This document shows positions 26,644 to 35,857 of a stretch of DNA of 55,277 bases, one piece after another. Both the position numbers and the translations under genes were made by a program. The stretch spans positions 1-55,277 of the forward strand of contig JAFGVP010000113.1 of NCBI GenBank assembly GCA_016937945.1, written 5' to 3'. This DNA comes from Pontiellaceae bacterium (lineage in GTDB: Bacteria; Verrucomicrobiota; Kiritimatiellia; Kiritimatiellales; Pontiellaceae). Every line of letters starts with the position of its first letter. The stretch's first letter is position 1. The notes beneath the pieces were generated by a model, which saw only the letters and a program-made list of their open reading frames with translations, was not told where the DNA came from and ran no database searches.

Positions 26644-26657
26644 CCTAAATAAATCAC
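26644..26657. promoter_or_regulatory. Candidate operator, CCTAAATAA-type motif
   Basis: CCTAAATAAATCAC, 100 bp upstream of the PEP-CTERM gene and downstream of the response regulator. One of four similar sites in the island; inference by eye. Confidence 0.3.
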
Positions 26658-26752
26658 GAAGGAAGAGCAGGCGTAGCATAAATACACCACATGCCGAAAC
26701 ATGATGCGACGCGCCGATAGAAGAAATAAAGAATGGTCCAGATCAACCCGGT

Positions 26753-27382
26753 TTACTCAAGCCCGGAGAGAATGGCTGCGGCTTCGGCCCGAGAGTTGAC
26801 CTGCAGCTTTTCGTAGATCCGGCGGATATGGCTGTTGAGGGTGTGAATGGAAATCTCCAGATCGTCCGCGATCACTTTATAGGAGCGCCCGCGCGCCATC
26901 TGCTGGAGCACTTCGAGCTGACGTTCCGAAAGATCCCCGATACCGTCGGTCCGGCGCGCCGCCGGCTTTTGAAAGGATTCCACCACCAGACGGGCAATTG
27001 AGCTGTCCATAGGCGACCCGCCCTCGGCCGATTTCCGAAGTTCACTGACCAGCGAACCGACAATGCTTCGTTTAAGCAGATAACCGATTGCACCGGCCTC
27101 CAGCGCCTGGAAAATGAGTTCGGACTCATCGTAGGCGGTGAGCATGACAAAGTCGGTATTTTCAAGCCAGGGTTTCAGGCGCCGGACACACTCAATTCCG
27201 TTGGAGCCGGGCATGTTGATATCCATCAGCACAATATCTGTTGGATTGGCAAGAATTCCCTTAATCGCCTCTTCCGCATTGCTGTAAAGGTACTTGCACT
27301 CAAAATCAGCTTCACCGAAAAGCTTATCGGCAATCAGTTCGCGCGTGCCTCGGTCATCATCCACGATCGATATTGTCTGCAT
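26753..27382 (-). CDS. NarL/LuxR-type response regulator
   Basis: A two-component transcription factor. The receiver domain ([27 protein letters not shown] with the phospho-accepting aspartate at residue 54, [16 protein letters not shown]) is followed by a LuxR helix-turn-helix (LSERQLEVLQQMARGRSYKV, IHTLNSHIRRIYEKLQVNSR). It starts just after the stop of the kinase gene, so the two are co-transcribed and form a cognate pair. Several starts are possible: GTG at 27409, ATG at 27391, ATG at 27382. The last is used because GGAG lies ten bases before it. Likely regulates the island, perhaps through the downstream PEP-CTERM/sulfatase genes. It is paralogous to the regulator at 50374. Confidence 0.92.
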   Translation of the reverse strand: MQTISIVDDDRGTRELIADKLFGEADFECKYLYSNAEEAIKGILANPTDIVLMDINMPGSNGIECVRRLKPWLENTDFVMLTAYDESELIFQALEAGAIGYLLKRSIVGSLVSELRKSAEGGSPMDSSIARLVVESFQKPAARRTDGIGDLSERQLEVLQQMARGRSYKVIADDLEISIHTLNSHIRRIYEKLQVNSRAEAAAILSGLE

Positions 27383-27415
27383 ACTCGCCATGCTCCATAC
27401 ATTGCACACGCATCA

Positions 27416-30232
27416 TTACGTAGCCAGCTCTATTTCGATTTTCGTTCCGCCGGCCTCTCCATTCTTCGCCTGGAACCGGCCACCGGCCATCCGCATACGG
27501 CGGGCCATACTTTCGAGCCCCCGCTTGAATTCAGCATCATCGTCTTCCGGGAGCCCGCAGCCGTCGTCTTCAATCGTCAGGTAAACGGAACAGTTCTTCA
27601 CCTGTGCCGAGAAAATCACCCGGCTTGCCGAAGCATGCTTGACCACATTGTTGAGGGCTTCTTTGACACACAGGAAGACGTTATGGCGGACCGGCCCGGA
27701 AATCATGCAGTCCGGGACACTGATCGGCATATCAAGGTCGCACTCAATCCCCGCCTCTTCCATAAAGCCGGCGGCAAACTTGCCCAGATAGCCCAGCAGA
27801 CTGCGAAGCGTATCGTTGCGCGGACGAACCACCCAGACAATTTCATCCAGCGACCGGACCAGCTTTCCGGACACCCGGTCAAGTTCAACCAGATGGCGTG
27901 GCGCATGCGTCCAGTCCTGATTGCGGAATGCCATGGAAAACTGATCGCACAGCAGACTGATACGCGTCATCTGCGATCCCATTTCATCATGAATGTCCAT
28001 CGCAATACGCGTGCGTTCCTCTTCCACCGCCTTCTGCATTTCCGCAAGAATCAGTTTCCGGCGGTTCAGTCGGTCGGCGATCGCCAGCGCCAGTAGCACG
28101 GCAATCAGCAGGCTTCCTCCGTAAAGAAAAAACCGGAACCAGGGGCGCTGCCAGAAAAAAGGAAGAACGTGAATACGGATCACTTCCGGCTCCGCATTCC
28201 ACCGGCCGTCCCGATTGGCCGCCAGCAACTCAAAGCGATAGGTTCCAGGAGACAGATGCTGAAAGTTGGCTTCCCGTCGATTGCCAAGCTGTCGCCAATC
28301 TTCTTCCTGCCCGACCATGCGGCATTTAAAACGGATGCGTTCCGAGGAGACATAGTTCAGGGCGGAAAACCGGATATCCAGCCGATGTACTCCAGGGCCG
28401 ACTTCCAGTTCATCAACACCCGAAACTTCCCTTCGGCCGTCATTCACCACCATTTCGTGGATACTCAGGGTAACCGGTTCTTCTGAGCGCAGAATCTTGG
28501 CCGGATCAAACATGAGCAGCTCATTTTCACAGATGACCCCGATGGTCCCGTCCTTTTTCCGGCACATCGTGTGAAGCGATGATTCAAAGTCGAGGGTCGG
28601 GCTGACACCTTCACTGCGGTCAATCAGAATCGGGGCAACAGGATCGGCCGCCACGGTTGGCGCACGGCGCAGCAGTTCTTCCTCGACAACGGCAATGCCT
28701 GCCTCGGTTAACAGCCACAGTCGATCATAATCATCTCGAAGCATCTGGGTAATGACATGCTGTTCAAGAGGAATCCTACGGAAACGGCTGCCGGCATAAC
28801 GGTAAAGACCGCCGCCACAGGTTCCAACCCACATCCCCTGCCCATCGGAATCAGGCAATAATGCCGAAACATAAATCCGGGGCAGTCCCGACTCCTCACC
28901 CAGCACCCGACAATCCGTCCCGTCCCAGACGGCGATCCCGCCGGTCTCCATGCCGATCCAGATTGTATTTCCCGGACCGTGCTCAAGGCAGCGAATGCGG
29001 GATAACGAAGCATCGGGAAATTCCACGGACTGCCAGCGAACCTCAGGTTGTTTCTTCCACAGCCCTTGCTCACCGCCGGCCCAAAGGGTTCCGTCATCGT
29101 CTTCAAGAAATGCCCATATGTGGTCCACCTGCTTATTCATTGGGAGCACATTTCTATATCCCGCCGAATCCACCCGTAAAAGAAACTGACGATCCAGATC
29201 GCTCCAGACAATTTCAGCGTCATCTTCGTAAACCGCGAATATACTGCGAGCCAGTGCGGACGGACGCGCCAGCTGAAAGAATTCCCCTCCTTCAACACGC
29301 CAGAGTGATTCGTCATTACTGCCCATCCAGATGCGGTTATCCCGGGCACAAATGGATACCGGCCGGGTAAAGGCGTTGCCGATGATGTAGCCGGAATAGC
29401 GATCGTAGCGAAACGATTGCAGCCCCGACTTGGTGCCGAGCCACAGGGTATGTTCGCGATCTTCTGCCAGGCTGAGTACCGTGTGCGACAGCAGGCCGAC
29501 ACCGCGGTCCAGTCGCGTCACCGTATGATCCGGATGCATGATCCACACTCCACCGTAGGTCATCCCGGCAACCACATCGCCATTGGAGAGTTCCAGAAAA
29601 CGGATATCCTGTGTCACATCCCATGGCACGGAACCCCATCGCCGGACCACTTCGCCATCAAGAACCTGAACCACATCGCCATCCCGCTCGGTCCAGCCGT
29701 TGGCGGGGCCGGGCAACGGATCAAATACCGGCCACTCCGATTCCGGCACCGGACGCATTACAGGCTGACCGTCCCTGCTTACCGGCATTCGGTTGCCGTT
29801 TTTAAATACCGCCCAGAGGCTTTCGTCGGAACACAAAACAAAGCGGTCTATGGAGTCGTTCACATACTCTTCCGCACCGGTAATTTCATAAAAACGGTTA
29901 CCGATCCGCACGCTGATCCGGCCCGTTTCGTGACCGAGGAATAAATTACCGGCACGGTCTTCCGCCAGCTTCATGACCCGATTGTCAGGCAGCCCGGCGG
30001 TCTGCATGTTGAAGACCTCGAACTGCGCACCGTCAAAACGCGCCGGACCGTTCAGCGTAGCCACCCAGATAAAGCCGTTTTCACGTTGAATGACATCCTG
30101 AATCTGATTAAACGGCAGGCCGTCACTGACCTGCCAGGATTGCAGGCGATAGGAAGGAATTCGGACAAGCTCCATCTGGTTGAACTTGACCTTCCCATGA
30201 CAGAACATCGCCAGCAGGCTGGCGGCAGACAT
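27416..30232 (-). CDS. Propeller/Y_Y_Y sensor histidine kinase
   Basis: A membrane histidine kinase of 938 residues with a periplasmic two-component-regulator propeller. Many blades are visible (GFIWVATLNGPARFDG, HTLWLGTKSGLQSF, NTIWIGMETGGIAVWDG, QGMWVGTCGGGLYRY). A Y_Y_Y domain (IRFKCRMVGQEEDWRQLG, LSPGTYRFELLAANRDG) precedes one membrane helix (about GGSLLIAVLLALAIADRLN). The HisKA_3 phosphoacceptor helix is [20 protein letters not shown] (His about 748), followed by a HATPase domain (VKEALNNVVKH, IEDDGCGLPED). Such kinases sense oligosaccharides. The start is unsure: GTG at 30235 or ATG at 30232, neither with an SD. The hydrophobic signal-like stretch continues upstream of both. See findings. 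Confidence 0.9.
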   Translation of the reverse strand: MSAASLLAMFCHGKVKFNQMELVRIPSYRLQSWQVSDGLPFNQIQDVIQRENGFIWVATLNGPARFDGAQFEVFNMQTAGLPDNRVMKLAEDRAGNLFLGHETGRISVRIGNRFYEITGAEEYVNDSIDRFVLCSDESLWAVFKNGNRMPVSRDGQPVMRPVPESEWPVFDPLPGPANGWTERDGDVVQVLDGEVVRRWGSVPWDVTQDIRFLELSNGDVVAGMTYGGVWIMHPDHTVTRLDRGVGLLSHTVLSLAEDREHTLWLGTKSGLQSFRYDRYSGYIIGNAFTRPVSICARDNRIWMGSNDESLWRVEGGEFFQLARPSALARSIFAVYEDDAEIVWSDLDRQFLLRVDSAGYRNVLPMNKQVDHIWAFLEDDDGTLWAGGEQGLWKKQPEVRWQSVEFPDASLSRIRCLEHGPGNTIWIGMETGGIAVWDGTDCRVLGEESGLPRIYVSALLPDSDGQGMWVGTCGGGLYRYAGSRFRRIPLEQHVITQMLRDDYDRLWLLTEAGIAVVEEELLRRAPTVAADPVAPILIDRSEGVSPTLDFESSLHTMCRKKDGTIGVICENELLMFDPAKILRSEEPVTLSIHEMVVNDGRREVSGVDELEVGPGVHRLDIRFSALNYVSSERIRFKCRMVGQEEDWRQLGNRREANFQHLSPGTYRFELLAANRDGRWNAEPEVIRIHVLPFFWQRPWFRFFLYGGSLLIAVLLALAIADRLNRRKLILAEMQKAVEEERTRIAMDIHDEMGSQMTRISLLCDQFSMAFRNQDWTHAPRHLVELDRVSGKLVRSLDEIVWVVRPRNDTLRSLLGYLGKFAAGFMEEAGIECDLDMPISVPDCMISGPVRHNVFLCVKEALNNVVKHASASRVIFSAQVKNCSVYLTIEDDGCGLPEDDDAEFKRGLESMARRMRMAGGRFQAKNGEAGGTKIEIELAT

Positions 30233-30293
30233 CACGAAGAATTTACCAATGGATTCATGTTCAGCGTATCAGCATCCATTTCCTCGTAAACAA

Positions 30294-30327
30294 AGCGACC
30301 GGCGGCGTGAAGCCGCCGTATAGTCGC
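30294..30327 (-). terminator. Hairpin between glycosidase and kinase genes
   Basis: On the minus strand AGCGAC, GGCGGC, a short loop, GCCGCC and GTCGCT form two nested stems just after the glycosidase stop. There is no strong U tract (GGTCGCTTTG), so it may stabilise the upstream mRNA or only weakly terminate before the kinase gene. Confidence 0.5.
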
Positions 30328-32295
30328 TTACAGGCTCAGTGTATGCACTCCTTTGGTCAGCCGGAAGATCTTCGTGCCGCCGGACCAGTTAACAGTCAGT
30401 TCAAAATCACGATCCGTATCAACCGAAATGACCGGGGCCGAGGAAGGCCCCGTCCGTGCCTCGCAAATGAGATCTGTGGTCACATCACCAAAACGGAGTT
30501 TTTTGATGCCGTGTCGATCCGTGCGCGTCAGGTTCCAGGCAAGCCGGTTATTCACTCCGTCGGGTCGAAAACCGATAATGTTTTCAATCAGCAGAGCAAT
30601 CGGGCCGCAGCCGGTCCAGCCGACAAAGTCGGGACGCGCCTCATGCTCCCGTGAACCGGTATGGCCCGATCCCTGCCGGTCCATGTCCGGCGCATACAGC
30701 TCCCAGACCGTACCCGTTTTTTTGTAGACCCGATACATAGCATCGAGATGGCGCCGGGTTGCCTCCAGCGCAAACCCTTCATGTCCCCGTTCGGTCAACC
30801 CGCGAATAATCGCATAGGTTGTAGGCGGCCACACACCGCCCCGCCAGTAACCGCCGGTAGGTTCATAAAGCTTCTGGTCTGCCGCCAGCGACGGGAATCC
30901 ATTCTTTCTCCAGAAGGTTTCCGGATCCTTAAGGTTCGCAATCAGACGGACTTCCTGCTGCTCACTGGTAATTCCGGCCAGCATCGGCCAGAAACAGGCA
31001 ACCGTCTTCCACTTGATCTGATTTCCCCGATCATCCACGTCGTAGTAGAGACCGTCCTCCTCATTCCACATCCACCGGTTGATTTTTTCGGCAATCGCAT
31101 CGGCGTGTTCACGAAAAGTCTCCGCCTTTTCCCTTTCCCCCAGCTGCTCGCACATGGCGGCAAGGTCATTGTATTGAATGACCATCTGGGCGGACATATC
31201 GACCCAGCCCGAACCGTTGCGGGGGGTGTTGTCCATTCCGGACCCGAGCGCGTTGCTCCAGTAAAGGCCATGTACGGCATCCGGCTTTCTGCGTCCGGTC
31301 TCCAGCCACTTCACATACCTTTCCAAAACAGGCAGCACCAGCTCCAGCCGGGATCGGTCACCGGTCACCCGGAAGTTTTCCATCTCCGCCCAGCTGAACA
31401 GCGGCGGGTTGATCGCCTCGGGACTCTGCTCGGAATGGTGGTCCTTTCCGGACTGCTCCCAGATCTCCCGGCAGATAAATCCGTTGTAATGCTGCTTGCA
31501 GTAAAAATTATCGAGCGACGTGATCGCCGGAAGCACATGGTTTCCATAACGGGCGAACATGATCATAAAAATCGTGTCCCACTGGAAGATATTCGGATTA
31601 AACGCCTCATCCAGATAGTTGGCGATAAATCCATTGCCCGGCTCCGGCTGCTTATAATGCCCAAATGCCAGCTCCCAGCATTTCCAGTACATGTCCAGAT
31701 AATCCGGATTATCCTCCAGCACCGGTTCCGGCAACTGATCACGACAGAGGTCGAAAACCGGCAGTTCTTCCGGCTTATACTGCTTTTTGGCAAAGTAGAT
31801 CCCCCGCTGTTTTTCCAGCGGAATAAATTCACGGGCTCCTTCGGCGGCATCGCCTTCAAGAATGATCGCCCGCAGATTCATTACAGCCTTATCCTTTTTC
31901 GACAAGGCCCGGACAACCACCCGAACTTTGCCCGCCTCGCGTATGGTAAGACTCCCCAGCTCTACAACCGTAAATTTTCCCCAGTCGCCGGTATCCTGAA
32001 CCGAGCCTTCGACGGACACCTTTCCGATTGATACCGAATACCGATTACCGGCACTTGAATCCATTGCGGCCTGCACCGCCGAAATGTGAATCGTTCCCGT
32101 CTTCTTAAGCTCAATATCCCAACTCACCGTGGCGCCGGCATTTTCCCAGCTGCCGATGCAATCCCGATCGTTCCGACTTTCATACCTAATATCATTGCCC
32201 TGAATATCTGCGTGCGACGCCGGCAGCTGCAGCTGCCCAGCGGTTCCCTTTCCGGCCATAAGCAAGCCGACCATACAAACCAAACTCTTTAACAT
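30328..32295 (-). CDS. MGH1/GH63-like secreted glycoside hydrolase
   Basis: A 655-residue exported glycosidase. After the signal peptide (MLKSLVCMVGLLMAGKGTAG) a beta-sandwich of about 120 residues (WENAGATVSWDIELKKTG) may bind sugar. The catalytic (alpha/alpha)6 barrel is of the MGH1/GH63/GH37-like type: IFQWDTIFMIMFARYG, REIWEQSGKDHHSEQSPEA, NRWMWNEEDGLYYDVDD, GYWRGGVWPPTTYAIIRGL and WELYAPDMDR. Linkage specificity is not known. A short beta-rich tail ends the chain. The ATG at 32295 follows GGGAG at seven bases. It is divergent from the GH67 gene, with an about 300 bp shared regulatory region, and upstream of the kinase-regulator pair. Confidence 0.75.
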   Translation of the reverse strand: MLKSLVCMVGLLMAGKGTAGQLQLPASHADIQGNDIRYESRNDRDCIGSWENAGATVSWDIELKKTGTIHISAVQAAMDSSAGNRYSVSIGKVSVEGSVQDTGDWGKFTVVELGSLTIREAGKVRVVVRALSKKDKAVMNLRAIILEGDAAEGAREFIPLEKQRGIYFAKKQYKPEELPVFDLCRDQLPEPVLEDNPDYLDMYWKCWELAFGHYKQPEPGNGFIANYLDEAFNPNIFQWDTIFMIMFARYGNHVLPAITSLDNFYCKQHYNGFICREIWEQSGKDHHSEQSPEAINPPLFSWAEMENFRVTGDRSRLELVLPVLERYVKWLETGRRKPDAVHGLYWSNALGSGMDNTPRNGSGWVDMSAQMVIQYNDLAAMCEQLGEREKAETFREHADAIAEKINRWMWNEEDGLYYDVDDRGNQIKWKTVACFWPMLAGITSEQQEVRLIANLKDPETFWRKNGFPSLAADQKLYEPTGGYWRGGVWPPTTYAIIRGLTERGHEGFALEATRRHLDAMYRVYKKTGTVWELYAPDMDRQGSGHTGSREHEARPDFVGWTGCGPIALLIENIIGFRPDGVNNRLAWNLTRTDRHGIKKLRFGDVTTDLICEARTGPSSAPVISVDTDRDFELTVNWSGGTKIFRLTKGVHTLSL

Positions 32296-32542
32296 CGTTA
32301 TCTCCCTTGAGGGCAATTCAAATACCCGTTATGAGGACAGGGCGTAATACCGCCGCACCATCGGACATTTTTTTGTGACGGGACAATGAAGCCGGTACTC
32401 AATAGTAAATAAAAACGACGGAGACGGAACCATTCTTATGTAGCAAGAATAGGCCACATAAAGCACCGAAGGAATCCTTGCGAACAGACGGGCATCCAGA
32501 GATCACAAAAAACACTCAAACGTTAACCATCGATAATTGACA

Positions 32543-32556
32543 CCTAAATAAGTGAC
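32543..32556. promoter_or_regulatory. Candidate operator, CCTAAATAA-type motif
   Basis: CCTAAATAAGTGAC in the divergent region between the GH63-like gene and GH67; the longer TTGACAC...GTGACAA is a near-palindrome. The rest of the 32296-32592 spacer is A/T-rich with no gene. Inference by eye. Confidence 0.35.
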
Positions 32557-32592
32557 AATACATCCTAATCACCAACCCGTACATTGGTGATC

Positions 32593-34686
32593 ATGAATCA
32601 TACTATGTCAGATAAAACAAACAGGGTGCTGTTTCTTTCGCTGCTGACCTTCTGTGGCCTCGCCGGAACCCATGCGACCGGAAAAGAAAATGCGCCGGAT
32701 GTACAGGAATCACGACTTTGGCTGCAGTATCAAGCGGAAGGAAACCCACGGCTGAAGGAATCCGCGGAGGATCTGCGGAGCATTTATGTTCCGTCATCGT
32801 CCTCGCCCATCCTGAAGAACGCCGTCAGCGAACTCTCCGAGGCCGGCACCCGGATGCTCGGACATGCAATCACGTCCGATGGCGCCGCCCAGAACGGCAC
32901 GGTGGTGCTGGGTACGCTTGCCGAGCTGAAACGCTATCTCCCGAAAGAGAGCATCAACCGGGTTGCATCGCTGAATGACGAAGGCTACCTGATTAAAAGC
33001 CTGACCGCTGCGGGGAAGCGAATCACGGTTATTACATCCCGGACGGACCGCGGCGTACTGTATGGCGTATTTCATTTTATCCGCCTGATGCAGACCGGAG
33101 AATCGCTGCGCTCTCTTGATCTGGCAGAACAGCCGGCCGTTCACCTCCGGATGCTGAACCACTGGGATAATCCAGACGGTTCCGTGGAACGCGGATACGC
33201 CGGCCGAAGCCTTTGGAAATGGGGGGAACTTCCGGAAAAAACCGATCCGCGCTATCGCGAATATGCCCGTTTCTGTGCTTCGATCGGGATCAATGGTGTG
33301 GTGCTGAACAATGTAAACGCCGACCCCGTGATGATGCGCAGCGACTATATCGAAAAGACCGCCGCGCTTGCGGATATTTTCCGTCAATGGGGAATTCGAA
33401 CTTACCTGACGCCCAACTTTGCGTCGCCCATGGTCCTGTCGAAAAATCTGAATACCGCCGATCCGATGAATCGGGATGTTCAGGCCTGGTGGGCCGACAA
33501 AACGGATGAAATATACCAGCGCATTCCGGATTTCGGCGGATTCCTGATCAAGGCCGATTCCGAAGGACAGCCCGGCCCGAAGAGCTATGACCGAAGCCAT
33601 GTCGAAGGCGCCAATATGCTGGCCGAGGCATTGGAACCGCATGGCGGCATCGTGCTCTGGCGCGCCTTCGTTTACGGCAAGAGTGAGGACCGGGCGAAAG
33701 ATGCCTATAACGAATTCCGCAAATTCGATGGCTGTTTTAATGACAACGTATTTCTGCAGATTAAAAACGGCCCGCTCGATTTCCAACCGCGCGAACCGTT
33801 CACCCCCCTCTTCGGGGCCATGCCCAAGACCTCCATCGCTCTGGAGCTCCAGATTACCAAGGAGTATCTGGGCCACTCCACCTCCTCCGCCTATCTGGCT
33901 CCTATGTGGGAAGAGTTGCTGCAGACGGATACCTATGCAAAAGGCAAGGGTTCCACCATTGCCCGAATCGTGGATGGATCGCTTGATCGTCACGCGCTGA
34001 GCTGCATCGCCGGCGTTGCAAATATCGGCGATGATGCCAACTGGTGCGGAAGTATCTTTAACCAGGCGAACTGGTATGCCTTCGGGCGCCTTGCATGGAA
34101 TCCTGACCTGAGTGCTGCGGCGATTGCCGACGAATGGATCCGAATGACCTTTTGCAGCGATGTGGAAACCTGCACAACCATCCGCAAGATGATGATGGGG
34201 TCCTACGAAGCCTGTGTGGATTACACGATGCCGATCGGTCTCAACTTTCTCTGCAACACGGGTTCACACTTCAAGCCGGATCCGGCGAAACGCAAAGCAT
34301 ATCATGGTGCCGATGCCTCGGGTCTGGGCATCAATCGTTCAAAAAACGGATCGGATTATTCCGGCCAGTATGCTCCGGAACTGCAGGCCGTTTTTAATGA
34401 CATGGATCGAATCCCGTTGAAATATCTGTTGTGGTTCCACCATGTTCCGTGGGACCATACTCTGTCCTCCGGCCGCACCTTGCTCGATGAACTGGAATAC
34501 CGTTATGATCGAGGCGTAAGTTATGTCGATACCATGATCATGGAATGGATCGGCCTTAAAGATAACGTCGATGCGGAAATACATGCCTCTGTTCTTGAGC
34601 AGCTCAAAAAGGAACAGGCATGGGCCCGGACATGGAACACCACCTGCATGGACTATTTTTCCGGCGTGGCAGACACTGAAAAGTGA
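32593..34686 (+). CDS. aguA: GH67 alpha-glucuronidase, secreted
   Basis: A GH67 enzyme that removes 4-O-methylglucuronate from xylo-oligosaccharides, or a related uronate linkage. An N-terminal signal (TNRVLFLSLLTFCGLAGTHA) is preceded by several polar residues. The beta-alpha domain (GYLIKSLTAAGKRITVITSR) leads into the TIM barrel: RMLNHWDNPDGSVERGYAG, FGGFLIKADSEGQPGP (with the likely acid Glu near residue 324), QIKNGPLDFQPREPFTPLFG (Asp about 396) and ALELQITKEYLGH (Glu about 418). It ends with LWFHHVPWDH. The ATG at 32593 is used; a GTG at 32584 and an ATG at 32605 are also in frame. It starts a GH67-phosphoesterase-GH28 transcript. Confidence 0.92.
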   Translation: MNHTMSDKTNRVLFLSLLTFCGLAGTHATGKENAPDVQESRLWLQYQAEGNPRLKESAEDLRSIYVPSSSSPILKNAVSELSEAGTRMLGHAITSDGAAQNGTVVLGTLAELKRYLPKESINRVASLNDEGYLIKSLTAAGKRITVITSRTDRGVLYGVFHFIRLMQTGESLRSLDLAEQPAVHLRMLNHWDNPDGSVERGYAGRSLWKWGELPEKTDPRYREYARFCASIGINGVVLNNVNADPVMMRSDYIEKTAALADIFRQWGIRTYLTPNFASPMVLSKNLNTADPMNRDVQAWWADKTDEIYQRIPDFGGFLIKADSEGQPGPKSYDRSHVEGANMLAEALEPHGGIVLWRAFVYGKSEDRAKDAYNEFRKFDGCFNDNVFLQIKNGPLDFQPREPFTPLFGAMPKTSIALELQITKEYLGHSTSSAYLAPMWEELLQTDTYAKGKGSTIARIVDGSLDRHALSCIAGVANIGDDANWCGSIFNQANWYAFGRLAWNPDLSAAAIADEWIRMTFCSDVETCTTIRKMMMGSYEACVDYTMPIGLNFLCNTGSHFKPDPAKRKAYHGADASGLGINRSKNGSDYSGQYAPELQAVFNDMDRIPLKYLLWFHHVPWDHTLSSGRTLLDELEYRYDRGVSYVDTMIMEWIGLKDNVDAEIHASVLEQLKKEQAWARTWNTTCMDYFSGVADTEK

Positions 34687-34718
34687 TTCGAGAGCAACCT
34701 GAATGAATGGAGATGAAC

Positions 34719-35843
34719 ATGCGGAATCTGAAAAAAACAGGCATCCTTCTTCTTGTCCTGACCTGTACGGTTCCGGCGCTTCGTGCACAGCAGCGCGCCG
34801 ATCGGCAGCAGCTTTCCAATCCAGAATCCTTCAGCATGATTCTGCTGGGCGATCCGCAGGGGTATATAAAATACGACATTAACCAGCCGTTGATGGATCT
34901 GTGCATGGCATGGATTTCGGACAACATTGCCACCCTGAATATCAAAGCCGTTCTGTGCACCGGCGATCTGGTTGAGCAGAATGAAAACATGATCATGAAC
35001 CGGAACATGGTGAACCAGACCAGCCGGGAAATGTGGACAGCCGTATCCGACAGCTTCAAGTGGCTGGATCATAAAGTGCCCTACATGATTTCTCCCGGAA
35101 ACCATGACTACGGCTACATCAATGCAGAAAACGGCATGACCCATTTTCCCGAATACTTCCCCTTTGAGCGCAATTCAATCTGGAGAAACAGCTGCGTTGC
35201 AGCTCATCCCAACCGGAACGGAATTCCCTCGATGGAAAATGCGGCGATTGAAATCAATGCGCCCAACTGGGGGACGATCCTGATCATCACCACCGAGTTT
35301 TTCCCGCGCGACGAGGTACTGGAATGGGCCGGGAATCTTGCGGCGGATGATAAATACAAGAACAGCCCCGTTATCTTCATGACGCATTCCTATCTGAATG
35401 AAGGCGAAAAGGCGGAGCGCCTTAAGCGGGAGCACTATAAAATTGAACCAGGGAATTCCGGTGTTCAGATCTGGGAAAAACTGGTACAGCCCGCTGCGAA
35501 TATTGACCTGGTGATCTGCGGGCACAGCTGTGATGGAAACGGTGAATTCAAGGATAACGTCGCCTTTCGTGTAGATAACAATACGGCCGGCCGACCGGTC
35601 TATCAGATGATGTTCAATGTCCAGACGCTTGGCGGCGGCTACGAAGGAAACGGCGGCGATGGATGGTTGCGCATTCTTGAATTCCTGCCCGATGGGAAAA
35701 CGATCAGGGTGAACACCTATTCGCCGCTGTTCGGCATATCACCGACCACCCGGCATCTGGCCCACCGAAGCGAACCCTATGACCAGTTCGACATGGTGCT
35801 TGGACCCCGGATCGCGGCGCCGGACTCACCAAAAACGGAATAG
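34719..35843 (+). CDS. Secreted calcineurin-like metallophosphoesterase
   Basis: A 374-residue exported phosphoesterase. Signal peptide: MRNLKKTGILLLVLTCTVPA. Metal-site motifs are MILLGDPQGY, AVLCTGDLVEQN (GD), ISPGNHDYGY (GNHD) and FMTHSYLNEGEKAE, with LVICGHSCDGNGEF (GHxC where GHxH is usual). The last position is altered, so the second metal site may be weak. It could remove phosphate from a sugar or act on a cyclic phosphodiester; context suggests the carbon utilisation pathway. The ATG at 34719 is chosen because GGAG stands six bases upstream. It follows GH67 by 32 bp. Confidence 0.83.
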   Translation: MRNLKKTGILLLVLTCTVPALRAQQRADRQQLSNPESFSMILLGDPQGYIKYDINQPLMDLCMAWISDNIATLNIKAVLCTGDLVEQNENMIMNRNMVNQTSREMWTAVSDSFKWLDHKVPYMISPGNHDYGYINAENGMTHFPEYFPFERNSIWRNSCVAAHPNRNGIPSMENAAIEINAPNWGTILIITTEFFPRDEVLEWAGNLAADDKYKNSPVIFMTHSYLNEGEKAERLKREHYKIEPGNSGVQIWEKLVQPAANIDLVICGHSCDGNGEFKDNVAFRVDNNTAGRPVYQMMFNVQTLGGGYEGNGGDGWLRILEFLPDGKTIRVNTYSPLFGISPTTRHLAHRSEPYDQFDMVLGPRIAAPDSPKTE

Positions 35844-35857
35844 AGAAAGACCAACAC

